Source of the DNA: Lachnospiraceae bacterium UBA3772 | GTDB taxonomy: Bacteria > Bacillota > Clostridia > Lachnospirales > Lachnospiraceae | Length of the DNA: 12,045 nucleotides | Direction of reading: 5' to 3' | NCBI GenBank assembly: GCA_002371025.1 | Contig: DFFQ01000175.1 | Location: 1 to 12,045 of the forward strand | In this document: positions 1 through 8,343 of the stretch, in pieces | How positions within the stretch are numbered: position 1 is the stretch's first letter | Layout: every line of letters starts with the position of its first letter | Notes under the pieces: model-generated | Database searches by the model: none | The model's input: the letters and a program-made list of their open reading frames with translations, nothing else | Told to the model about the DNA's origin: nothing | Position numbers and translations under genes: made by a program

Positions 1-27
1 TGACTTTTAATAGTTAGTCTTTCTATA

Positions 28-60
28 GAAAAAGAGGCATACCATTTCTAGTACACCTCT
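28..60 (-). terminator. Intrinsic terminator of the large surface-protein gene
   Basis: On the minus strand, 13 bases after the stop codon, the arms AGAGGTGTAC (60-51) and GTATGCCTCT (42-33) form a 10-bp stem with two G-U pairs around an 8-base loop. A run of five U follows (33-29). This is a standard rho-independent terminator placed to end the 73-5904 transcript. Confidence 0.75.
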
Positions 61-72
61 GTTCTAAAATAA

Positions 73-3000
73 TTATTTAGTTATTTTGCATTTCTTTGGG
101 GCTTTTGCCTTCTTGATAAGTTTCTTATATAATTTTAACTTCTTCTTAGGTACTTTGAATTTTGCTTTTTTATTAATACCCTTAAAAGCTTTAGCTCCAA
201 TTGATTTCTTTTTAAGTTTTTTAGTTTTTATTATTATTGTTTTAAGTTTGTTACAACCATAAAAGGCATTTCTACCAATTTTGCTAATATGCTTTCCAAT
301 TACAACTTTAGTTATATTCAAACATCCTTTAAATGCATTACTATTAATTTCTGTAATCTTAAATGCCACTCCACCAAGTTTTACTGTAGATTTAATACTC
401 GATGTAGTACTGTTCATATTATAAGGTTTCATAAATGTGACATTTCCACCTGTCACTTTTCCTCCTTTTTTTATTATTTTTGTAATCTTATATTTTCCAG
501 ATGATTTTTTATCCGCAACTAATGAATTAACACAAATTTTATCAGTTGTAATTTTTTCTTCTACCCAATATTTACTACCATCAATATCTGTTAGAAAAGA
601 ACCATCAGATGATATTGTTCCGACTCCGTCAATTCTATTATTCTTATGTTCTACTGATTTTTTTTCGTCTGTACGAGTTTTAGTATTATTATTTACACCA
701 CTATCATTCTTATTTTTTTCTTTGGAATCATCAATATCTTCACTTGATTTCTCTGAAACCATTATTTCAAATTCAACTTCTCGATTTTGATAATACTCGA
801 AATAATATACTTTTAGTATTTGTATACCCACTTTAGAAGAATCCAACATATCAATATTTGTTTCATACTTATCCACTTTATTCCTTGTACCATCTTTATA
901 AACAGCTTCAACTTCTAAATCATCAATATCTATTCTATCTCCAACATAATAATTTGTCTTTTCCTTTGTAACTTCAATGTGATCAAGATCCTTTACCACA
1001 TCATCTCCTACATACACAAACGTTTGATTATCTGATAGATATTCATCAGCATCACCATTATCAGGAACAACTTTAGCACATAAAGTACCATTAATTTTAT
1101 CCAATACTTCATCGGCAACTACTAAATCCATATCTTGTCCAGGTTTAATATTATCAAGTTGAATAATTTGTACTGGATTATTAAAATCATCTGCATTATA
1201 AATATACAACTTTGATGTAGCCTCTTCTAATCCATTATTTGATACATTAATATGAATACTATCATCTATTTTTTCACATGCCGTCTGAAAATCCATATAT
1301 GATAATTCAATATTTTTACTGTCATTTTCATTTAATGTTACCGTATATTTATTATTTAAATCATTAAGGTCATCTATATTTTTCATTTCGTAAGTATAGT
1401 AATCTTTTGCGCCAACATCTATTGTATTTACAATCTGTTCGTCAACTATAATATTATCATTCCTATCTAATATTTTAATGTTATACTTATCTAACTTGGC
1501 AAGACCATTATTAGTAACTCCTACTGAAATAACTGCATCATATGTACCTTCTTCATTTTTATTAAATACATAGTTAACATCATCAATTATCAAATCATGT
1601 TTTAAAGAAATCTTTTTACAACATATATCTGTTTTTTCATCAAAAATTTCTTCTCCTATATCTATCGTTTTCTTAGCAAATATCATGTATCCATCATTAT
1701 TATTCCATATAGCAATTGGTTTTTCGCAATATGTATTTAAATCTGTTAATTGTATTTTTCCACTTGCGTTATTCTCTTTCATAACATAAGCATATAATTC
1801 CTTTCCCTGACTATCATTATTTCCATCTGAAAAAATAATCAAATCATAATCTGTACAATTAACAATTGAATAATCATTAGTAATTCCTTCATCTTCAAAC
1901 ATCAATTCATTTATGGTTAAATCTGTCGAATCAACATACTTGAGGATGTTATCATCATTATTCTCATACCAAATTAATACATTCTCATTATTTAATTTTG
2001 AAAAACTGATATTTTCAATATCCCCTGAAGTCACAATTCTTTCACTACTACCATCACCAGATATAACCATCAGACGTTCATAATCAGAATCACAAATCGT
2101 AATAGCTAATTGAATTTCATTATTTATTGTTCCAATATCAAAATCAACTATCGGTTCATCATAAATAGCTATTTTATTTGCTTTTATGTTTTCTCTAATA
2201 TCATCAATATAATAAACTTGATTATTTCCTGATAATTTTAATGCATCATTATTTTCATTCTTAATCCATGCAACAGATATCTTTCCATTATCATTAGATA
2301 TTTGAGGCATACTATCGAATTTATTATCATCAGATAGTTGAATAATTTCTTTTGCTGATTCATCAATATTTAACCTTGCTAAATTAATTTCACAATTTTT
2401 TGCAAAGTCATTTATAAAGTTTTCATCATCTATTTCGTTTTCTACAAAAGTCTTTTTTGAATTCATCCAAACTACATATATATCTTTTCCTTCCACTGAA
2501 ACATCAGGATACAAATCCGCTGTTCCATCATCATCTAAAATAACAGGACTGCTCCATTTATTATTTTTCTCATCTAATACAGAATACACTAAAGCTGTAT
2601 GATTTCCATTAGTTCTTGTGCTAATATCATCAATATAAAATATTACTTTTGTCCCATTATCTGTTTCAATCAATTGCGGTTCAAAATCATTATATGTATT
2701 CTTTTCCAAAACGCTTATGCTATCATTTAGCGTATCATTTTCTTGCCATTCCGCATTATCTCTCAAGATACAATAATCTTCATCTTGGAACTCATCATTC
2801 CACTTAATTTCCTCATATTCTGAATCATCGTACTCTTCACTTAGCGTTCTAAATCCACCACCATTTTTATAGTATAAAACATCCGACTTTTTTAAATATA
2901 CTGCTTCGTACGGTTTGCCATTTTTCTTTTTGCCAATAATTGTTTTTTTTGCAGACCAGAATAATGCCTTGGCGGAAATACCTAACTCTCCAGATAGCGA

Positions 3001-5904
3001 AGCTTTAGTTGTTTGTTTCAAGCTACCTTTCTCTTGATTCCATTTTGTAGATATTTTAATTTTATTAGTTACTTTCCCATATACCGAAATATCCGCTGCT
3101 TTTGATACTCCAACACCTGCTGACGCTTCAATTTCTGGCAATTTTATTTCTATATCATCACTTATGTATACATATCCCTCTTTTAAATCTGCTTTTACCG
3201 AACCTGATGCATCAACACCTACTCCTACTTTCAGTTTTAAAACAATCGGTACGCTCCATAAAAACGTTTGCCACTCTCGTTTATATTTTGCTTTAAATTC
3301 TATCTTTATCTTTCCACTAACTGTTTCATCTCCCAATTCTCCGAAAGTTCCTTCTGCATATCCAATAAGTTTAACTTTAACAGAAGTATTTTTCATCGAG
3401 CCACCAGTTAATAGGTATTTATCACTCGATGCTACTACTATATTTCGAGCTGTTGCAATATCTTCATCCCACTTATCGACCAACTTTTTTAAATCAGTCC
3501 ACTCTTCCTTTTTCATTTTCTTTAAATCAATTTCTTTGAAGCCAAAACCTATTCTATATGTATTTCCTTCTGTTTCAAACTGAACTGGAAAACTACCTAG
3601 ATCAAGATTAACTTTAGTTCCACCAAGAATAGGTATATCAGATGGAACCTTAAACTCTATATCATTTGCTATTTTCAAATCTATTGGATTATAATTCACA
3701 TCATCACTAACAATTTTTAGTGTTTCTTCCTCATCATATGTCTTATTATTATCTATGACATTATTACGATCCAAGGCAGAAAAATCATATAAATAATACT
3801 CATTGTTTTTTCTAAGTATAATACTATTACCTTTTACAATTAATCCATCATCTTTTATATCCCCCCATGGTGACCAGCACCAACCCGATGATTCTTCTGC
3901 CACATAACGTTCCCATTTTCCCTCATAAAATGGATCCGATGCTCTTATATCAAAAACCCCCGAAATAATAACATCATATTTATCATTTATTATTTGTGTT
4001 ATTCGACTATGATCCTCAATGGTATACGCTAATCCATTATTAACTATTGAATTTAATAAATATTTTTTTTCACTTACATCACCGCTTTTACTAACGTAAA
4101 TATCTCTACCTTCATCATCAATGCCTTTCATAATATTCCATTTCATACAAACTGGACTCATATAATCAAAATAATCACAATCATTATATCTGGCTTCAAT
4201 CAATTTATTGCCATTTAAATCCCAAATTACATTCCCATCATATAAGAAACCATCCTTGCTCATATATTCTGGAACAACTTCTGATTCATCATTATAAAAA
4301 TGTATTTCTTTACCATTCTCATCAATATATCTATCCTTCCCCATATCAAAAAGCATATCTTTTCCTTTTTTTATAGCATTTATTGAAAAATCATAAGGAT
4401 TAAATACTCCCTCATCTTTAATAACACTTCCATCATCTAAAAGCATAATATAATCATCACCAGAATTTGAGACATCAAAATAAGCAATCTTTATACCATT
4501 TGGTTTATAAAAATAAATTTCACGAGTAGGATAATACTTTATTTCTTTAGACGCCCCATTAATTAGCGTTCCTACTTTATCATGTCCAGTAATATTATCA
4601 TAATATATATAATTATCAATTGTTTTACTAGACATTCCTTTTTTACATATTTCTTTAGCTTCTTCTGAGTTTAAATCATATCGATATATTTCATTTAAAT
4701 TTTCATCTAACCATGCCAGATAATCATATACGTAACCATATTCATCATTCCAGTCCCAATGGTAGAGTTTCAACATAAAATATTTTGAATTCCCAAACTC
4801 ACATCCAGGTATAGATAAACTTAACTGCTCTCCACAATCGACTATATTTGCATGTTCAGGCTCTACTCCATATTTTCTTGATAAATCAATCGTATCTCCG
4901 TTACCATCAACCAAATAAGATCTTCCATTATCTCCAATAATATATTTTCCATCCAAAAAAGAACAGTACTTATCACTATACCCATCTTTATAATCTTCAA
5001 ATTCAAAAAGCTTATTTATCTTTTCTGTTTGAACATCCCATTTTTTAAGAATGTTTGTACCGCTATCCATCCACACTATCTGTTTATCATCAAAATAAAT
5101 ACCGTCAAACACATGTCTAACTCCATGCTCAACCTTATATCCATCAAAACTTATATTACTTTCATGAGATAAAAAATTTTTTAAAGTTTTTGAATTAGAT
5201 AATTTTATAGCGTTAAATTCTCCATTATCTTCGTAATAGAGCATATCTCCGTATATCCCAATCAATTCATCATTAAATTCATCATTGTCACACTCGAGTA
5301 TTTTCTCCCCATGACTATTCAAGTACCCCATAGACTTACAATCACCATCAACGAATTCTATGACTTTTTCATTACAAAAATCTCCATCTATTCTATCAAA
5401 TCCATACTCATAATATATACCCGTTGTAACATTCAAAAGATCATATTTTTCATCTAAATATGGATTTTCTATTTTATACATTGAATCACTATAACCTGAT
5501 ATGTTTTCTTGAGAATATCTATCACTTGATTGATAAATAATATGTGTTATTGCAGGAGTATAGTAACTTTCCCATATATTCAGTCTATCAATCCATTCAT
5601 CATCTTCTTTGAGTTTAAATGTTTTAATAATTCCATTCACACTTAGAAAATGAATATTAACATAATCACCACTTAGGTTTTCTTTAAGGACCAATAAATC
5701 AGACAAACCTGTTTCTATTATTTCTACATTAGATTTATTTATTTTTAATTTATAGGTCTTTATTCTAGAATCCCTTTCACCATACGATGTTGGTATTAAA
5801 GAATAAATACTTTCAGCAGCTTCGCTAGTTTTAATATTATTCATAAAACTATTATTACCAAACATCAAACATACACTCAACAAAATCGCTACTATCCTTT
5901 TCAT
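73..5904 (-). CDS. Very large secreted mosaic surface protein with propeller-like, CARDB-like, Ig-like and leucine-rich domains
   Basis: This gene encodes 1,943 residues, probably exported to the cell surface. The ATG at 5904 is chosen because AAAGGAG lies a few bases upstream and the product starts with a signal peptide (MKRIVAILLSVCLMFG, likely cut near SEAA). An in-frame ATG at 5955 would put a hairpin inside the gene and has no ribosome site. Rough layout: residues 35-735 are short aromatic/acidic beta repeats resembling WG-type or propeller repeats; 750-1000 are a Gly/Ser/Lys beta-rich domain; 1068-1435 are a second propeller-like region with sialidase-like strands (DVSVEGKDIYVVWMN); 1435-1620 are two CARDB-like domains; 1638-1715 are an Ig-like domain (YYVGDRIDIDDLEVEAVYKD); then comes a charged linker. 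Residues 1840-1925 are BspA-type leucine-rich repeats (INSNAFKGC, IGRNAFYGC) with a Lys-rich tail typical of Lachnospiraceae surface proteins. I see no LPXTG anchor, transmembrane anchor or catalytic motif. Adhesion or scaffolding is the likeliest role. It has its own terminator and looks independent of the mobilization operon. Domain names come from reading by eye. Confidence 0.85.
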   Translation of the reverse strand: MKRIVAILLSVCLMFGNNSFMNNIKTSEAAESIYSLIPTSYGERDSRIKTYKLKINKSNVEIIETGLSDLLVLKENLSGDYVNIHFLSVNGIIKTFKLKEDDEWIDRLNIWESYYTPAITHIIYQSSDRYSQENISGYSDSMYKIENPYLDEKYDLLNVTTGIYYEYGFDRIDGDFCNEKVIEFVDGDCKSMGYLNSHGEKILECDNDEFNDELIGIYGDMLYYEDNGEFNAIKLSNSKTLKNFLSHESNISFDGYKVEHGVRHVFDGIYFDDKQIVWMDSGTNILKKWDVQTEKINKLFEFEDYKDGYSDKYCSFLDGKYIIGDNGRSYLVDGNGDTIDLSRKYGVEPEHANIVDCGEQLSLSIPGCEFGNSKYFMLKLYHWDWNDEYGYVYDYLAWLDENLNEIYRYDLNSEEAKEICKKGMSSKTIDNYIYYDNITGHDKVGTLINGASKEIKYYPTREIYFYKPNGIKIAYFDVSNSGDDYIMLLDDGSVIKDEGVFNPYDFSINAIKKGKDMLFDMGKDRYIDENGKEIHFYNDESEVVPEYMSKDGFLYDGNVIWDLNGNKLIEARYNDCDYFDYMSPVCMKWNIMKGIDDEGRDIYVSKSGDVSEKKYLLNSIVNNGLAYTIEDHSRITQIINDKYDVIISGVFDIRASDPFYEGKWERYVAEESSGWCWSPWGDIKDDGLIVKGNSIILRKNNEYYLYDFSALDRNNVIDNNKTYDEEETLKIVSDDVNYNPIDLKIANDIEFKVPSDIPILGGTKVNLDLGSFPVQFETEGNTYRIGFGFKEIDLKKMKKEEWTDLKKLVDKWDEDIATARNIVVASSDKYLLTGGSMKNTSVKVKLIGYAEGTFGELGDETVSGKIKIEFKAKYKREWQTFLWSVPIVLKLKVGVGVDASGSVKADLKEGYVYISDDIEIKLPEIEASAGVGVSKAADISVYGKVTNKIKISTKWNQEKGSLKQTTKASLSGELGISAKALFWSAKKTIIGKKKNGKPYEAVYLKKSDVLYYKNGGGFRTLSEEYDDSEYEEIKWNDEFQDEDYCILRDNAEWQENDTLNDSISVLEKNTYNDFEPQLIETDNGTKVIFYIDDISTRTNGNHTALVYSVLDEKNNKWSSPVILDDDGTADLYPDVSVEGKDIYVVWMNSKKTFVENEIDDENFINDFAKNCEINLARLNIDESAKEIIQLSDDNKFDSMPQISNDNGKISVAWIKNENNDALKLSGNNQVYYIDDIRENIKANKIAIYDEPIVDFDIGTINNEIQLAITICDSDYERLMVISGDGSSERIVTSGDIENISFSKLNNENVLIWYENNDDNILKYVDSTDLTINELMFEDEGITNDYSIVNCTDYDLIIFSDGNNDSQGKELYAYVMKENNASGKIQLTDLNTYCEKPIAIWNNNDGYMIFAKKTIDIGEEIFDEKTDICCKKISLKHDLIIDDVNYVFNKNEEGTYDAVISVGVTNNGLAKLDKYNIKILDRNDNIIVDEQIVNTIDVGAKDYYTYEMKNIDDLNDLNNKYTVTLNENDSKNIELSYMDFQTACEKIDDSIHINVSNNGLEEATSKLYIYNADDFNNPVQIIQLDNIKPGQDMDLVVADEVLDKINGTLCAKVVPDNGDADEYLSDNQTFVYVGDDVVKDLDHIEVTKEKTNYYVGDRIDIDDLEVEAVYKDGTRNKVDKYETNIDMLDSSKVGIQILKVYYFEYYQNREVEFEIMVSEKSSEDIDDSKEKNKNDSGVNNNTKTRTDEKKSVEHKNNRIDGVGTISSDGSFLTDIDGSKYWVEEKITTDKICVNSLVADKKSSGKYKITKIIKKGGKVTGGNVTFMKPYNMNSTTSSIKSTVKLGGVAFKITEINSNAFKGCLNITKVVIGKHISKIGRNAFYGCNKLKTIIIKTKKLKKKSIGAKAFKGINKKAKFKVPKKKLKLYKKLIKKAKAPKKCKITK

Positions 5905-5924
5905 ACTCCTTCTCCTTTCTACGC

Positions 5925-5952
5925 AAAAAAACGCCACAAAAAGTGACGCTTT
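5925..5952 (-). terminator. Terminator-like hairpin in the leader of the large gene (possible attenuator)
   Basis: Read on the minus strand, AAGCGTCAC (5951-5943) pairs with GTGGCGTTT (5937-5929), including two G-U pairs, around a U5 loop, and is followed by seven U (5931-5925). It sits about 20 bases upstream of the start codon and just before the ribosome site. It could end transcripts arriving from the mobilization genes, or attenuate the large gene if its promoter lies upstream. Confidence 0.55.
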
Positions 5953-5962
5953 CATAATAATT

Positions 5963-5991
5963 ATTATTCTGTTATATCATTTTTTAATCAA
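5963..5991 (-). promoter_or_regulatory. Candidate sigma-A promoter for the large surface-protein gene
   Basis: On the minus strand TTGATT (5991-5986) is followed after 17 bases by AATAAT (5968-5963), giving 4 of 6 and 5 of 6 matches to the sigma-A boxes. Transcription would start near 5956, at the base of the leader hairpin. A TATAAT at about 6011-6006 is an alternative -10 but lacks a good -35. The region is very AT-rich, so chance matches are likely. Confidence 0.35.
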
Positions 5992-6107
5992 TTCAAACTA
6001 GCTATATTATAACACCCCATATCATATAACCATGCATCACAAAATTTCCTTTGATTTGCCTTATATAAATCCTTATCCCCTTTAAGATTGTTTTGATTGA
6101 TTAACAT
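5988..6107 (-). CDS. Doubtful 39-residue small ORF
   Basis: An ATG at 6107 opens a 39-codon frame ending in TGA at 5990-5988. The product includes KGDKDLYKANQRKFCDAW and then LYDMGCYNIASLN, a more protein-like composition than the surrounding AT-rich DNA would usually give. No Shine-Dalgarno sequence precedes it and I recognise no family. It could be a small protein, a remnant of a lost gene or chance. The rest of 5956-6204 shows no other gene. Confidence 0.2.
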   Translation of the reverse strand: MLINQNNLKGDKDLYKANQRKFCDAWLYDMGCYNIASLN

Positions 6108-6204
6108 ATTAATATTTTATCAAATTTTATAATTACATTCAATAATTCCAAATACAATTCTCAACACAAACAACAACTTTCTCGATGAATATACAAAGAA
6201 TAGT

Positions 6205-6717
6205 TTATTTTATCCTCTTATCAATTTTCCTAAAAAACTCCACATATTTCATCATCACATTTGCTTCCTTCCCTTGCCTTATCATAATCATTATTTCATC
6301 CTCAGGTAATCCCATCTCAACTGCCTTATTAACCACCTCTATCTGCGATGCTTTTAACGTCTTTGACTCAAGCAATTCCTTTCTAACTCTGTAATATCCC
6401 TTATCCCATGTTTTGGGCTGATAATGTCTTCTTAAAAACTCATCCAACCTCTCAGCCTCCGCTTTACCACCATCATCACTTTTTGCCCATTGGTCCAAAA
6501 GTTTTTTTTGCTCTGATTTGCTCATCAATGTTAAAGCGAGCAAATACATAAACATCCTTGAAAACTGTTCTTCCTTAAATCTCATCAACTTCTCCAAATC
6601 CTCCTTTGATAAATCATATGTAGCACCAAGTAACAAAAAGAAACTCTTTGTTGATCCTGATTCCACGTTATACTTCTGCGCTACTTCCTTTAAAACATCT
6701 ATCTTTTCAACAATCAT
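6205..6717 (-). CDS. Uncharacterised 170-residue helical protein, last gene of the mobilization operon
   Basis: I do not recognise this family. The protein is charged, apparently all-helical, and has no signal peptide or transmembrane segment, so it is probably cytoplasmic. Its ATG (6717-6715) overlaps the relaxase stop in an ATGA arrangement, and GAGGT lies about 8 bases upstream, so translation is probably coupled to the relaxase. That pairing suggests a job in DNA processing, such as an accessory protein, but no DNA-binding motif is clear. Residues 73-80 are LLDQWAKS, encoded by a copy of the 25-bp palindromic repeat and followed by the polar stretch DDGG, so the repeat appears to sit in a loop between an N-terminal part (1-72) and a C-terminal part (90-170). 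The C-terminal part includes VVNKAVEMGLPEDEIMIMIRQG, shown here only to locate it (about residues 128-149). No terminator is evident right after the stop. Confidence 0.8.
   Translation of the reverse strand: MIVEKIDVLKEVAQKYNVESGSTKSFFLLLGATYDLSKEDLEKLMRFKEEQFSRMFMYLLALTLMSKSEQKKLLDQWAKSDDGGKAEAERLDEFLRRHYQPKTWDKGYYRVRKELLESKTLKASQIEVVNKAVEMGLPEDEIMIMIRQGKEANVMMKYVEFFRKIDKRIK
6478..6502 (-). repeat. 25-bp palindromic repeat, copy 1 (encodes LLDQWAKS)
   Basis: Arms ACTTTT and AAAAGT flank the 12-base core GCCCATTGGTCC, with T at the variable seventh base (plus-strand reading). It lies inside the 170-residue gene and is read in frame as residues 73-80. It has the same orientation as copies 3, 4 and 5. 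Confidence 0.95.
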
Positions 6718-7784
6718 AATCTTAAACCTCGCTCCTTCTTCAAAACTTTAATATGCTTCTTATCAACATCTCTATCAATATCAACATCAGCTTTTCTCAT
6801 CTCTGCTTCTTTAATAACACGCAAGTCTTCCTTCATCTCTATCTCAAGCAACTTATATTCCTTTTTAAGCCTTCGAAGTGCAACCACACTCATCTCATGC
6901 ATATGCAACGTTGATCCAGTTTTTCTATACAAACTATTTGCAGCGTATGCCTTCCTTAAGAAATCTTTCTGATATATCGAGAGGTCTTCATAAGCAATAA
7001 AGTCACGCCTAACTCGCTTCCAAACTCGACTAACTTTTATTCTCCTTGCAGCAATCTTTTCCTCAATATCTGCTGGCATATATCCTTCAGCTAATCTATG
7101 TGTTCTTATTGCCTTTGCTTTTCCAGGTGGTGTAAGTGCTAGATAAAGTCCATACTCTCTTGAAACACCTTCGCGAACCGTATATCCAAACTTTTTTTTC
7201 ATTTTCCATTTAAAATCGCCATAGGATTTGCTGCAAGCTATACACTTATCAATATCTTCTTCAACCATATCTTTCCAAGACATAGCCAGCGAATAATCCT
7301 TCTTCGGATCACGCTCCCTTATCTCATCAATTCCAAACATCTTTGAAATCTTATTCGTAAGTGGCCTCACTCGATCACGAACCTCATTTCTAGCCATATG
7401 AAACTTTTCACCGGTTATACTTACCGAATTGAAAATGAGATGCATATGCCTGTGGTCCCTGTCGTTATGAACAGCCACAACATAATCGTACTGCGAATCA
7501 AGATATTCATCAGCCCATGCCTTGGCATATTCGAGACATTGTTCAGCTGTAACATTCGAATCCTTAGAAAACGAAAACTTCACATGATAGGCTTCCCTGT
7601 TTCCTCTTGCCTTGTTCTTATATCTCTCCTTCGTCATAAAGAATGCATTTGTTATTTCATCTGGTGTCACTCCAACATTGCTATATGTAAATCCATTCGT
7701 CTTTTTCTTATTCATGATGTATGGAATCGCACTCCGCAAATGAGATTCCGTCTTTATCGGATCAAATCTTACTATAAGAGTCAT
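6714..7784 (-). CDS. MOBP-type relaxase (mobilization nuclease)
   Basis: This 356-residue relaxase should nick one strand at oriT and stay bound to the 5' end during transfer. The fold is the HUH relaxase/mobilization nuclease family. The metal-binding three-His motif is H106-N-D108, H113-M-H115 and N119 (VHNDRDHRHMHLIFN). Tyr22 in the AIPYIMN segment fits motif I and is the likely nucleophile. Residues 1-200 are the nuclease; 200-356 are basic and helical and probably bind DNA or the accessory protein. The ATG at 7784 is preferred over the GTG at 7790 because AGGAGGT (7795-7789) is correctly spaced only for the ATG. The ribosome site overlaps the mobC stop and directly abuts repeat copy 2. 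The gene ends in an ATGA overlap with the next gene. It is shorter than many relaxases, with no primase or helicase domain. It is the only complete minus-strand gene between 6205 and 11096 without a repeat copy in it or at its 3' end. MOBP is supported further by the nic match in the neighbouring oriT. Confidence 0.9.
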   Translation of the reverse strand: MTLIVRFDPIKTESHLRSAIPYIMNKKKTNGFTYSNVGVTPDEITNAFFMTKERYKNKARGNREAYHVKFSFSKDSNVTAEQCLEYAKAWADEYLDSQYDYVVAVHNDRDHRHMHLIFNSVSITGEKFHMARNEVRDRVRPLTNKISKMFGIDEIRERDPKKDYSLAMSWKDMVEEDIDKCIACSKSYGDFKWKMKKKFGYTVREGVSREYGLYLALTPPGKAKAIRTHRLAEGYMPADIEEKIAARRIKVSRVWKRVRRDFIAYEDLSIYQKDFLRKAYAANSLYRKTGSTLHMHEMSVVALRRLKKEYKLLEIEMKEDLRVIKEAEMRKADVDIDRDVDKKHIKVLKKERGLRL

Positions 7785-7793
7785 CGCCACCTC

Positions 7794-8171
7794 CTACTTT
7801 TGGACCAATGGGCCAAAAGTGTCTTTCTGCTTCTGCGCATACCACCCTATAATCGTGTATGTCACCTCTTTAACCATGGCATCAAGCTTCTGCTGATTAG
7901 AAAGTATTTCCTGTCTTGGCACAGTATATCCACCCTCGTTGTATTTCTTTGCAATCTGATTGATATTTACTCCAATCTTTCTGATCTCGTAAATCAAATC
8001 ATTCTGCAAATGCTCAAACTCCGAATATGTCACCTCCGGAGTATCAACAATTATCATCCGCAAATACTCTCCCATGCTCATCTTTCTTAATCTTGCCATT
8101 CTCTGTACTTCCCTCTTTTCTGCCTTTGAAAGACGAAATTCTAGTCTCTCTTCCTTTAAATTTGTCTTCAT
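7794..8171 (-). CDS. mobC: MobC-type relaxosome accessory protein
   Basis: This 125-residue protein likely binds oriT and recruits the relaxase. Residues 9-41 resemble a ribbon-helix-helix DNA-binding domain (RLEFRLSKAEKREVQRMA). Residues 58-78 carry the MobC-family motif (LIYEIRKIGVNINQIAKKYN). The ATG at 8171 has GGAGG (8182-8178) six bases upstream. The gene directly follows the putative oriT and precedes the relaxase by nine bases, the usual mobC-relaxase layout. It could repress its own promoter by binding the oriT repeats (inference). The last eight residues, TFGPLVQK, and the first base of the TAG stop are encoded by a 25-bp palindromic repeat in the opposite orientation from the other four, so the C-terminus is probably an acquired tail rather than part of the fold. 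Confidence 0.88.
   Translation of the reverse strand: MKTNLKEERLEFRLSKAEKREVQRMARLRKMSMGEYLRMIIVDTPEVTYSEFEHLQNDLIYEIRKIGVNINQIAKKYNEGGYTVPRQEILSNQQKLDAMVKEVTYTIIGWYAQKQKDTFGPLVQK
7796..7820 (+). repeat. 25-bp palindromic repeat, copy 2 (inverted; encodes TFGPLVQK)
   Basis: This copy is reversed relative to the other four. With G at the variable base it is the most symmetric copy, with 11 of 12 position pairs complementary. On the minus strand it encodes MobC residues 118-125 and the T of the stop codon. In mobC-relaxase mRNA it forms a stem of 8 pairs, one mismatch and 2 pairs that ends exactly where the relaxase AGGAGGT begins. Confidence 0.95.
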
Positions 8172-8220
8172 TTCTTTCCTCCATTTTCTCTATTATTCTT
8201 ATTTCGCGTAACATTTTCTA

Positions 8221-8329
8221 CTTGCTTGTAGGATTCCTGTCGGAATCCGTCAAGCAAGATACGCATTCTGTCCGGACAAAATGCAACGTGTTACAAGGTA
8301 ACACTTCTTGTTAGGGGCCAAGCCCCTAA
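8221..8329 (-). other. Putative origin of transfer (oriT) with nic motif and four inverted repeats
   Basis: The 172-base non-coding gap upstream of mobC is packed with symmetry: CTTGCTTG/CAAGCAAG enclosing GGATTCC/GGAATCC (8221-8258); GCATTCTGTCC/GGACAAAATGC (8263-8284, one mismatch); GTGTTAC/GTAACAC (8288-8304); and TTAGGGGC/GCCCCTAA (8311-8329). On the minus strand TATCTTGC (8261-8254) matches the known MOBP nic consensus YATCYTG|Y (RP4/R64 type), which places the cut between 8255 and 8254 at the foot of the largest hairpin. Position beside mobC and the relaxase fits. The relaxase-bound 5' end would lead transfer toward mobC. None of the hairpins has a U-run, so they are not terminators. 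Confidence 0.72.
8225..8253 (-). promoter_or_regulatory. Candidate mobC-relaxase operon promoter inside oriT
   Basis: On the minus strand TTGACG (8253-8248, 5 of 6) and TACAAG (8230-8225, 4 of 6) are 17 bases apart. The -35 begins one base beyond the predicted nic and the whole promoter lies in the large oriT inverted repeat. Relaxosome binding would therefore repress it, a known arrangement for mobilization operons; repression here is inference. Confidence 0.45.
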
Positions 8330-8343
8330 AACCCTGGATATAG

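Noticed and set aside
289..3583. Several plus-strand frames antisense to the large gene
   Set aside because: Their composition is that of reverse-complemented AT-rich coding DNA, with no ribosome sites or recognisable motifs.
5905..5955. Seventeen-codon N-terminal extension of the large gene from the ATG at 5955
   Set aside because: It spans the leader hairpin, lacks a ribosome site and would put a non-signal sequence before an obvious signal peptide preceded by AAAGGAG.
7785..7790. GTG start two codons upstream of the relaxase ATG
   Set aside because: The GTG overlaps the AGGAGGT itself; the ATG at 7784 has workable spacing.
7398..8090. 230-codon plus-strand frame that also reads LLDQWAKS at copy 2
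   Set aside because: It is antisense to the relaxase and mobC, both clear families. The match only reflects the repeat's opposite orientation.
8311..8329. TTAGGGGC/GCCCCTAA hairpin as a terminator for the membrane-protein gene
   Set aside because: No T-run follows on either strand; it fits better as part of the oriT symmetry block.
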